Below are positions 1 to 5,085 of a DNA stretch of 5,085 nt, piece after piece; position 1 is the first letter of the stretch, and each line of letters begins with the position of its first letter. Under the pieces are notes generated by a model. It was given only the letters and a program-made list of their open reading frames with translations, had not been told where the DNA came from and searched no databases. The DNA is from an uncultured Blautia sp. Its GTDB lineage: Bacteria > Bacillota > Clostridia > Lachnospirales > Lachnospiraceae. The position numbers were made by a program, and so were the translations under genes. Location: positions 1 through 5,085 of the forward strand of contig CAKRVL010000137.1 in the NCBI GenBank assembly GCA_934408705.1, read 5' to 3'.

Positions 1-13
1 TTGAAATTTTATT

Positions 14-27
14 TGGCGGATACGCCA
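14..27. repeat. Short palindrome in the tlyA 3' flank (left half)
   Basis: The plus strand reads TGGCG, GATA, CGCCA, a 5-bp GC-rich stem with a 4-nt loop. It lies 6 nt from the neighbouring palindrome. In the operon direction it is followed by AATAAAATTTCAA, which is AT-rich but has no run of U, so termination is unlikely. Two small hairpins side by side in an intergenic stretch suggest a dispersed palindromic element. No gene is visible in bases 1-76. Confidence 0.55.
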
Positions 28-33
28 CACCGA

Positions 34-52
34 CGAAATGCGTAGCATTTTG
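34..52. repeat. Short palindrome in the tlyA 3' flank (right half)
   Basis: The plus strand reads CGAAATGC, then GTA, then GCATTTTG. As plus-strand RNA this forms an 8-bp stem with one G-U pair and a 3-nt loop; the perfect core is AAATGC/GCATTT. In the minus-strand (operon) transcript the equivalent pair becomes an A-C mismatch. No U-run follows in the operon direction, so it is not a classical terminator. Confidence 0.6.
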
Positions 53-76
53 GAGGTTGGCTCTGAACAGTTACCT

Positions 77-901
77 TTATTTTACAGCCGGTTTATCCAG
101 AGCCCCGTGAGCCTGGGCAACCACATCCTCCACTTTTACGGTAAGACTGTCCGGAACTTGTGTTCCTTCCGGTCTTTTCTTCAGATGCAGCAGATATTCA
201 ATATTTCCTTCTGGTCCCTTAATAGGAGAAAAAGACAGATGACAAGGCTCCAGAGCAATGCTCATGGCAAAATCCCTTACCTTCTCAATGACTTCCTCAT
301 GAACAGCAGGATCACGGACAACTCCCTTCTTTCCCACCTTCTCTCTGCCAGCCTCAAACTGTGGCTTGATCAGGCAGACAATTTCTCCATCCTCAGTAAG
401 AAGATTTCTCACAGGTCCAAGAACCTTAGTCAGAGAAATAAAAGAAACATCAATAGAAGAAAAGGCAGGTGGCTCCTGAATATCCTCCGGCACTACATAG
501 CGGATATTCGTTTTCTCCATACATACGACTCTGGGATCGTTACGAAGCTTCCAGTCCAGCTGTCCATAGCCCACATCGATGGAATACACCTTCACTCCGC
601 CATTCTGGAGCATACAGTCTGTGAAGCCTCCCGTAGAAGCACCTACATCCATACACACCTTTCCGGAAAGGCTCACATCAAATTCATTCATGGCCTTCTC
701 AAGCTTCAATCCGCCACGGCTTACATAGGGAAGTGTATTTCCCCTTACCTCTACCTTAACAGTATCTGCAAACATGGAGCCTGCTTTATCTTCCTTCTGG
801 CCATCCACATAAACCTGTCCGGCCATAATATATGCTTTTGCCTTTTCTCTGGAAGGTGCAAGAGCGCGCTCCACCAGCATCATATCCAATCGTTTCTTCA
901 T
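77..901 (-). CDS. tlyA: TlyA-family rRNA 2'-O-methyltransferase (S4/FtsJ-like domain)
   Basis: This is a TlyA-family protein, often annotated as hemolysin but known in mycobacteria as a 2'-O-ribose methyltransferase of 16S and 23S rRNA whose activity confers capreomycin sensitivity. It has 274 residues, the usual size. The N-terminal S4 RNA-binding domain covers about 1-60 (KRLDMMLVERALAPSREKAK). Next come SRGG (61-64), a Rossmann-type SAM site DVGASTGGFTD (85-95), then SIDVGYGQL (107-115), DVSFISLTKV (151-160), LIKPQFEAG (177-185) and SPIKGPEGNIEYLLHL (225-240). The catalytic tetrad of the mycobacterial protein, as I remember it (K69, D154, K182, E238), maps to K66, D151, K179 and E235, so the active site looks complete. 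The start ATG overlaps the dxs stop (ATGA), and GGAAGGA sits 8 nt upstream, suggesting coupled translation. The stop is TAA. Which rRNA sites it modifies in this organism cannot be told from sequence; type I and II TlyA differ in specificity. Confidence 0.96.
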   Translation of the reverse strand: MKKRLDMMLVERALAPSREKAKAYIMAGQVYVDGQKEDKAGSMFADTVKVEVRGNTLPYVSRGGLKLEKAMNEFDVSLSGKVCMDVGASTGGFTDCMLQNGGVKVYSIDVGYGQLDWKLRNDPRVVCMEKTNIRYVVPEDIQEPPAFSSIDVSFISLTKVLGPVRNLLTEDGEIVCLIKPQFEAGREKVGKKGVVRDPAVHEEVIEKVRDFAMSIALEPCHLSFSPIKGPEGNIEYLLHLKKRPEGTQVPDSLTVKVEDVVAQAHGALDKPAVK

Positions 902-2769
902 TCTCTTATTCCTTCCAACGTTTTCTTTATCCTGTCTGCAATAGCAGACTCATTAAGTTCCAGCTTTGCCCTAAGGCTGTCTACGCTTCCATGAGCTACA
1001 AAGCAGTCCGGAATTGCTACCGGAAGCACCTGGACTCCAAAATGCTGTTCCTCCATGTAGCCACACACATGCTGTCCGAAACCGCCATTTTGTACATTTT
1101 CTTCTACTGTCACAATCAGACTGTGATCCTTTGCCAGCTGATCCAGCAAAGCTGTGTCTAATGGTTTTACAAATCGAACATTTACAAAAGTCGGATCAAT
1201 TCCTGCTTCTTTTAATTCTTCATAAACACCTTCGCAAATCTCTACCATACTACCCAGTGCCAGAACAGCTACCTTACTTCCCATATGGAGCACTTCACTT
1301 TTCCCCAGCTCCACAGGTGCTGTATACTTCTCCAGTCCCTGATATGCATTTCCTCTTGGGTAACGGATTGCTACCGGACCTTCTATTCCCACTGCAAAGC
1401 GGAACATTTCCTTTAACTCCCAGTCATTCTTCGGTGCCATCACCGTCATCCCCGGCATCATGCCCAGATAAGAGAGGTCAAAGTTACCCTGATGGGTTTC
1501 TCCGTCTGCACCAACCAGTCCGGCCCTGTCCACTGCAAAGATAACATGAAGCTTCTGCATGCACACATCGTGAAGCATCTGATCTACAGCCCTTTGTAAA
1601 AAGGATGAGTAAATAGCAACTACAGGGATCACGCCTCCCAGTGCAAGTCCTGCAGCAAAGGAAACTGCATGCTCCTCTGCGATTCCCACATCAAAAAATC
1701 TTTCCGGAAATCTCTGGGAAAATTTCTTAAGCCCGGTTCCATCAGGCATAGCCGCTGTAATAGCTACCAGCTTCGGCTCATCTGCAGCAGTCTCGCATAA
1801 GACATCTGAAAAAACATCTGTGTAACCGGGGCAGGTCTTCGTCTGGGTAAGCTTACCTGTTTTTACATCAAATGGTCCGATTCCGTGGAACATATCCGGA
1901 TTCCGTCTTGCAGGCTCATAACCACGCCCCTTCTCGGTAAGCACATGAACAACGACAGGTCCCTTCACACGCTTGGCTTCATTAAAAAGCCGCATCATCT
2001 GACGCATATTATGCCCGTCCACAGGTCCAAGATAAGTCAGCCCCATATTTTCAAAAAGCATTCCCGGAATAAACAGCTGCTTAATGCTGCTTTTCGTCCT
2101 TCTCATGGCATCTACCATAGCTGTTCCCACATGAGGAATCTTTTTTACCGCCTTATTCAGACTCAGCTTCATTCCTGTATATGCTTCTGCCGTGCGAAGG
2201 GCACTGAGATAATTGGACATGCCTCCTACATTCGGAGAGATTGACATATTATTATCATTCAAAACAATAATAAAATTGGTATCCAGCTCTGCAGCATTAT
2301 TCAGAGCTTCATAAGCCATACCACCTGTAAGCGCCCCGTCTCCAATCACAGAAACTACGTGATATTTCTCTCCCAGAAGGTCTCTTGCCCGCACATAGCC
2401 AAGGCCTGCGGAAATAGAGTCTGAACTGTGGCCTGCATCAAAAGAGTCGCAGCTGCTCTCCCCTCTTTTTGGGAAACCGCTCAGGCCACCCTCCTTACGC
2501 AGTCTGCCAAACTCTTCCTTTCTCCCCGTGAGGATCTTATGGGTGTACGCCTGATGGCCCACATCCCAGATCAGCTTATCATCTGGAAACTCCAGTACAT
2601 TATGCAGCGCCAGTGTAAGCTCCACCACTCCAAGATTGGATGCCAGATGTCCTCCTGTCCTGCTGACGGATTCAATCAAAAAGCTTCGTATTTCATCTGC
2701 CAGCTGAGGGAATTCAGCCAGAGGGATTTTGTGAATATCGTTGGGCTTTTTTATTTTGTCCAGAATCAT
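898..2769 (-). CDS. dxs: 1-deoxy-D-xylulose-5-phosphate synthase
   Basis: This is the thiamine-diphosphate enzyme that joins pyruvate and glyceraldehyde 3-phosphate to form DXP, the entry step of the MEP isoprenoid pathway and a branch to thiamine and pyridoxal synthesis. Its 623 residues are the normal length. The N-terminal ThDP-binding domain shows SRTGGHLASNLG (36-47, H41), DVGHQAY (69-75, H72) and GDGALTGG (143-150) followed by NDNNMSIS (171-178), with D144 and N173 as the metal ligands. K280 of EKGRGY and H295 are also present. The central pyrimidine-binding domain has VGIAEEHAV (361-369, catalytic E365), YSSFLQRA (387-394 region, Y387, R393), DRAGLVGADGETHQG (414-428, D422, H426). The C-terminal transketolase domain begins near 490 (VAVLALGSM, VRFVKPLD). 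All catalytic residues seem intact. V394 in QRAVDQ replaces a Tyr common elsewhere. The start ATG has AGAAGG 6 nt upstream. It starts 13 bp after ispA and overlaps tlyA by 4 bp. Confidence 0.98.
   Translation of the reverse strand: MILDKIKKPNDIHKIPLAEFPQLADEIRSFLIESVSRTGGHLASNLGVVELTLALHNVLEFPDDKLIWDVGHQAYTHKILTGRKEEFGRLRKEGGLSGFPKRGESSCDSFDAGHSSDSISAGLGYVRARDLLGEKYHVVSVIGDGALTGGMAYEALNNAAELDTNFIIVLNDNNMSISPNVGGMSNYLSALRTAEAYTGMKLSLNKAVKKIPHVGTAMVDAMRRTKSSIKQLFIPGMLFENMGLTYLGPVDGHNMRQMMRLFNEAKRVKGPVVVHVLTEKGRGYEPARRNPDMFHGIGPFDVKTGKLTQTKTCPGYTDVFSDVLCETAADEPKLVAITAAMPDGTGLKKFSQRFPERFFDVGIAEEHAVSFAAGLALGGVIPVVAIYSSFLQRAVDQMLHDVCMQKLHVIFAVDRAGLVGADGETHQGNFDLSYLGMMPGMTVMAPKNDWELKEMFRFAVGIEGPVAIRYPRGNAYQGLEKYTAPVELGKSEVLHMGSKVAVLALGSMVEICEGVYEELKEAGIDPTFVNVRFVKPLDTALLDQLAKDHSLIVTVEENVQNGGFGQHVCGYMEEQHFGVQVLPVAIPDCFVAHGSVDSLRAKLELNESAIADRIKKTLEGIRE
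910..916 (-). promoter_or_regulatory. Ribosome binding site of tlyA
   Basis: GGAAGGA lies within the last codons of dxs, 8 nt before the tlyA ATG. It supports the start at 899-901 and, with the ATGA overlap, translational coupling to dxs. Confidence 0.75.
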
Positions 2770-2775
2770 TTGTAT

Positions 2776-2781
2776 CCTTCT
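2776..2781 (-). promoter_or_regulatory. Ribosome binding site of dxs
   Basis: AGAAGG, extended to AGAAGGA, lies 6 nt before the dxs ATG in the short gap after the ispA stop. It fixes the start at 2767-2769. Confidence 0.8.
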
Positions 2782-2782
2782 T

Positions 2783-3679
2783 TCACTTCCTGCGTCCCAC
2801 CAGTTCTTTCACCAGGGTAAACAGAAATTCATTTTTCTTGTTCAGTCCTTCCAGCAGCTCAACTGCTTCGGCAGACAGCTCCTTTACCTGTTGTGATGCT
2901 TTCTCAATTCCCATAATCGTCACATAGGTAGTCTTATTATTCTTCTCATCACTGTGAATCGGCTTTCCAAGCTCCTCTTTGGTGCTGGTCACATCCAGGA
3001 TATCGTCCTGGATCTGGAAAGCAAGTCCCACATTTTTCGCTGCCTTTTCCACAGCTGCAATCTCTTCTGCTGAAGCTCCGCCAAGAATTGCTCCTGTCAT
3101 CATAGAAGCTTCTATAAGAGCAGAGGTCTTATTCTCATAAATATAATCCAGCATCTGACGGCTCATAGGCTTACCGTCATTCTCCACATCAACGCTTTGT
3201 CCTCCAAGCATTCCGTAAAGTCCTGTCTTATGTGACATTACTTTCATGGCCTGGATCACACGAACCTGCTTTTCCGGCATATCAGCTATGTCAAAAGCAG
3301 TAAGCATTACCTCATAGGCATAATTTAGAAGTGCCACGCCGCTAAGTACGCCCATAGCCTCTCCGTAAACCTTATGAGTAGTAAGACGGCCTCTTCTGTA
3401 ATCATCATTATCAATGGCCGGCAGATCATCATGAACCAGTGAATGGGTATGGATCATTTCCATGGCTGCCATAAAAGGATATGCCAGCTTCTCCTCACCG
3501 CCAAACATTCTCAAGGTCTCCAGCACCAGCATCGGGCGAAGACGCTTGCCGCCTGCCATAACACTGTAATTCATTGCCTGTGCCATAGTCTTCGCAAAGC
3601 CTTCCTCCTGGGGAAGGTAAGACATAAGCAGTTTCTCAATTTCTTCCGTTCTTTTGTTTAATTCATCTTGAAAATTCAC
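2783..3679 (-). CDS. ispA: Polyprenyl synthetase, farnesyl/geranylgeranyl diphosphate synthase type
   Basis: This is a class-I trans-prenyl diphosphate synthase of the IspA family. It condenses IPP with allylic diphosphates, supplying precursors for undecaprenyl phosphate and quinone-type lipids. With the start used here it has 298 residues, normal for the family. Visible motifs are GGKRLRP (43-49), the first Asp-rich motif DDLPAIDND (84-92, D84, D85, D90), RRGR (95-98), GQSVD (160-164), the second motif QDDILD (224-229) and KNNKTTYV (246-253). The six-residue spacing DDxxxxD is the bacterial FPP-synthase form. Two oddities stand out: His79, five residues before D84, where Tyr is usual in FPP synthases, and Val115 in LSGVALL where GD is normally found. 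Start choice: the ATG at 3695-3697 has no Shine-Dalgarno and would add MRMVAL; the GTG at 3677-3679 yields MNFQDELNKR, which matches the usual N-terminus, and GAGG (3692-3695) lies 12 nt upstream. The TTG at 3680-3682, with 9 nt spacing, is also possible. Product length (C15 or C20) is unsettled. Confidence 0.93.
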   Translation of the reverse strand: MNFQDELNKRTEEIEKLLMSYLPQEEGFAKTMAQAMNYSVMAGGKRLRPMLVLETLRMFGGEEKLAYPFMAAMEMIHTHSLVHDDLPAIDNDDYRRGRLTTHKVYGEAMGVLSGVALLNYAYEVMLTAFDIADMPEKQVRVIQAMKVMSHKTGLYGMLGGQSVDVENDGKPMSRQMLDYIYENKTSALIEASMMTGAILGGASAEEIAAVEKAAKNVGLAFQIQDDILDVTSTKEELGKPIHSDEKNNKTTYVTIMGIEKASQQVKELSAEAVELLEGLNKKNEFLFTLVKELVGRRK

Positions 3680-3890
3680 CAAGGCTACCATCCTCATTTA
3701 TCTGCAGCATTTTCTTCTCTACAGTATCAAGCTTGTCATTACAATATTTCAAAAGCTCCATTCCCTGCTTATACAGACGAAAGGAGTCTTCAAGGGATGT
3801 TTCTCGGTTCTCAAGCTTGTCAGCCAGAACATCCAGTTCCAAAAAAGCCTCTTCCAGAGTTTTTCCTTCTTTTTTGTCCTCAGTCATCAT
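3663..3890 (-). CDS. xseB: Exodeoxyribonuclease VII small subunit
   Basis: This 75-residue protein is the small subunit of exonuclease VII; several copies bind the coiled-coil region of XseA. It is an all-helical family, and the hallmark pattern is visible: LEEAFLELDVLADKLE (12-27), then SLEDSFRLYKQGMELLKYC (32-50), matching the family scheme of two helices with LE, SLE and YxxG landmarks. Its length is normal. There are two tandem ATG codons (3888-3890 and 3885-3887); a perfect AGGAGG lies 6 nt before the first and 9 nt before the second, so either could be used. The first ATG overlaps the xseA stop by 11 bp, which suggests translational coupling and balanced subunit supply. The 3' end overlaps the start of ispA. 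The tail GEFSR is two codons longer than the DEF ending I remember from relatives. Confidence 0.95.
   Translation of the reverse strand: MMTEDKKEGKTLEEAFLELDVLADKLENRETSLEDSFRLYKQGMELLKYCNDKLDTVEKKMLQINEDGSLGEFSR
3692..3695 (-). promoter_or_regulatory. Weak ribosome binding site deciding the ispA start
   Basis: The only Shine-Dalgarno-like string near the ispA start is GAGG, downstream of the ATG at 3695-3697. It therefore cannot serve that ATG. It lies 9 nt before TTG (3680-3682) and 12 nt before GTG (3677-3679), supporting one of these two as the real start. Spacing favours TTG; similarity to remembered relatives starting with MNF favours GTG. Confidence 0.5.
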
Positions 3891-5085
3891 CCCGCACCTC
3901 CTCTTTTATATTCTGTACAACGGTCTCTATGGTGCCGTCTGTCACATAAATCAGCAGACTATCCCCTTGTTTCACCTGTGAAACGCTTGTCAATGTCTTT
4001 CCTTCTTTATCTGCTACATAGGAGTAACCCTGGTTCAGCTTACGAAGGGGAGAAAGACCATTGAACCGTTCCAGATAAAGGGACAGCCTGTATCTTTTGT
4101 CTTTTATCTTTTGTTCCATGGCAGACTGGATACGCTCCTTAATATCTGTTACATATTGCTGACGATCCCGCAGTCTGCTCTCCGGATTCAGATAAGAAAG
4201 CCGGGTGTGATATCTTTCCAGCTTTATCCGGTTTACATCAATTTTATTCTGTACTGCACGCGCAAGTCTTTCTTCATAGCCTCGCATGGAATCCAGAATA
4301 CTCTTGCAGTCAAAATAAGCCAGCTCTGCAGCTGCCGACGGCGTAGGCGCACGAAGATCTGCTACAAAATCAGCAATAGTGAAATCTGTCTCATGTCCAA
4401 CTGCAGAGATCACAGGTGTGCGGCATTCAAAAATCGCCCTTGCCACCTCTTCCTCATTAAAAGCCCACAATTCCTCAATGGAGCCACCTCCTCGGCCTAC
4501 AATGATAACATCCACGCCAGCCTGGTCCAGCATGCGGATTCCCTGCACAATACTTGCAGCAGCTCCCTCTCCCTGTACAAGTGCAGGAAAAAGAATACTC
4601 TGGATAAAAGGATTCCTTCTGCCGGAAACATTGATAATGTCTCTGATCGCAGCCCCTGTAGGAGAGGTAACGATACCTACCCTATGGGCAAACTCCGGTA
4701 TGGGCTGCTTGTACTCCGGTGCAAACATCCCCATATCCTCCAGCTCCTGCTTTAGCGCCAGATACCTTTCATAAAGCGCGCCTGCACCCTCCAGAGTGAT
4801 CTCACGGGCATAGAACTGATAAACGCCGTCTCTTTCATAAACATCTACTCTTCCCCCTGCAACTACCTTGTCTCCATCCTTCATACGGAAAGCAAGGCCT
4901 TTTCTGGAGCCGGCGAACATGACACATTTCAGAGTCCCACCCTCATCCTTCAGGGTAAAATAGATATGGCCAGTGGAGTGGTATTTACAGTTAGATACCT
5001 CTCCTTTAACATAAATATTCTGTAAAAAATAGTCCTGGGTAAACATGTTCTTCACATAACGGTTTACCTGACCAACAGAATAGAC
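3880..5085 (-). CDS. xseA: Exodeoxyribonuclease VII large subunit, 5' end outside window
   Basis: This is the large, catalytic subunit of exonuclease VII, which degrades single-stranded DNA from both ends to short oligonucleotides in the cytoplasm. The visible part is 401 residues (numbered from the right edge) plus a TGA stop. An N-terminal OB-fold for ssDNA binding spans about 1-105 (KGEVSN, GHIYFTLKD). The Exo VII catalytic domain follows, with SPTGAAIRDI (141-150), GRGGGSIEELW (197-207) and GHETDFTIADFVADLRAPTP (230-249). By family knowledge the likely catalytic residues are D149, R198, H231 and D234. A helical, coiled-coil-like stretch covers about 255-340, and the C-terminal segment NQGYSYV onward is typical. 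The reading frame stays open to position 5085 and the residues there (VYSVGQVNRYV) match the usual N-terminus, so the true start lies a few codons beyond the edge. The GTG at 5053-5055 is internal. The E. coli protein is longer, about 456 residues; about 400 is usual in Clostridia. It overlaps xseB by 11 bp. Confidence 0.96.
   Translation of the reverse strand, partial: VYSVGQVNRYVKNMFTQDYFLQNIYVKGEVSNCKYHSTGHIYFTLKDEGGTLKCVMFAGSRKGLAFRMKDGDKVVAGGRVDVYERDGVYQFYAREITLEGAGALYERYLALKQELEDMGMFAPEYKQPIPEFAHRVGIVTSPTGAAIRDIINVSGRRNPFIQSILFPALVQGEGAAASIVQGIRMLDQAGVDVIIVGRGGGSIEELWAFNEEEVARAIFECRTPVISAVGHETDFTIADFVADLRAPTPSAAAELAYFDCKSILDSMRGYEERLARAVQNKIDVNRIKLERYHTRLSYLNPESRLRDRQQYVTDIKERIQSAMEQKIKDKRYRLSLYLERFNGLSPLRKLNQGYSYVADKEGKTLTSVSQVKQGDSLLIYVTDGTIETVVQNIKEEVRDDD
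3897..3902 (-). promoter_or_regulatory. Ribosome binding site of xseB
   Basis: A perfect AGGAGG lies inside the 3' end of xseA, 6 nt before the first ATG and 9 nt before the second tandem ATG of xseB. It is the strongest Shine-Dalgarno in the window, fitting the higher copy number of the small subunit in the Exo VII complex (an inference). Confidence 0.85.

Larger units (their letters stand above)
77..5085 (-). other. Predicted single operon xseA-xseB-ispA-dxs-tlyA
   Basis: All five genes share one strand with junctions of 11 bp overlap, 17 bp overlap (with the preferred ispA start), 13 bp gap and 4 bp overlap. No terminator or promoter-sized space exists between them, so one transcript is very likely. 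Its promoter lies upstream of xseA, outside the window. In related Clostridia the series often continues with nadK, argR and recN; none of these begins in the visible 76 bases after tlyA. Confidence 0.85.

Noticed and set aside
14..52. Rho-independent terminator of the operon
   Set aside because: The stems are short (5 and 6-8 bp) and the sequence after them in the operon direction has no run of U.
77..901. Hemolysin or toxin gene
   Set aside because: The common hemolysin label for TlyA comes from early work; the S4 domain, SAM site and K-D-K-E tetrad point to an RNA methyltransferase.
38..994. A long plus-strand open frame of 318 codons opposite tlyA
   Set aside because: It is fully antisense to a clear TlyA gene with an intact active site, has no Shine-Dalgarno, and its translation is rich in His, Ser, Leu and Arg with no recognisable domain, as expected for a mirror frame of a coding strand.
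4111..4755. A plus-strand open frame of 214 codons opposite xseA
   Set aside because: It lies antisense to the conserved catalytic core of XseA and its translation is low in familiar motifs and rich in Cys, His and Ser; it is a shadow frame.
5053..5055. GTG as the start of xseA
   Set aside because: The frame continues open to the right edge and encodes YSVGQVNRYV, which matches the typical XseA N-terminus, so the gene starts outside the window.
1..5085. A novel defence, mobile or secondary-metabolite system
   Set aside because: Every gene belongs to a well-known housekeeping family in a familiar order; I saw no transposase, integrase, CRISPR-like repeats, tRNA or unknown gene on either strand.

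Overview
The window carries five tightly packed genes, all on the minus strand, so transcription runs from the right edge to the left: xseA (5' end cut by the window edge), xseB, ispA, dxs and tlyA. This order is a familiar housekeeping cluster of Gram-positive bacteria. Moderate GC content, the protein style (for example an XseA with an N-terminus like YSVGQVNRYVKNMF) and the synteny suggest a gut-type Clostridia, most likely Lachnospiraceae. That placement is an inference from memory of such proteins, not from a search.

Layout from transcription start to end: xseA and xseB overlap by 11 bp and encode the large and small subunits of exodeoxyribonuclease VII. xseB overlaps ispA, by 17 bp with the start preferred here. 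ispA encodes a short-chain trans-prenyl diphosphate synthase. It is followed after a short gap, which contains a good ribosome binding site, by dxs, encoding 1-deoxy-D-xylulose-5-phosphate synthase. dxs overlaps tlyA by 4 bp (ATGA); tlyA encodes a TlyA-family S4/FtsJ-like RNA methyltransferase. No room for a promoter or terminator exists between the genes, so they look like one translationally coupled operon. Dxs makes the first MEP-pathway intermediate and IspA condenses the resulting C5 units to a C15 or C20 product. Exo VII and TlyA serve DNA and rRNA maintenance and have no obvious biochemical link to isoprenoids.

The 76 bases left of tlyA contain no gene but hold two adjacent short palindromes that resemble a dispersed intergenic repeat more than a terminator. 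No stretch above 300 bases lacks a gene. I see no mobile element, CRISPR array, RNA gene or unknown system. The most interesting points are two substitutions in IspA (His at the chain-length position five residues before the first Asp-rich motif, and Val in place of the usual Asp of the downstream GD motif) and the palindromic element after tlyA.
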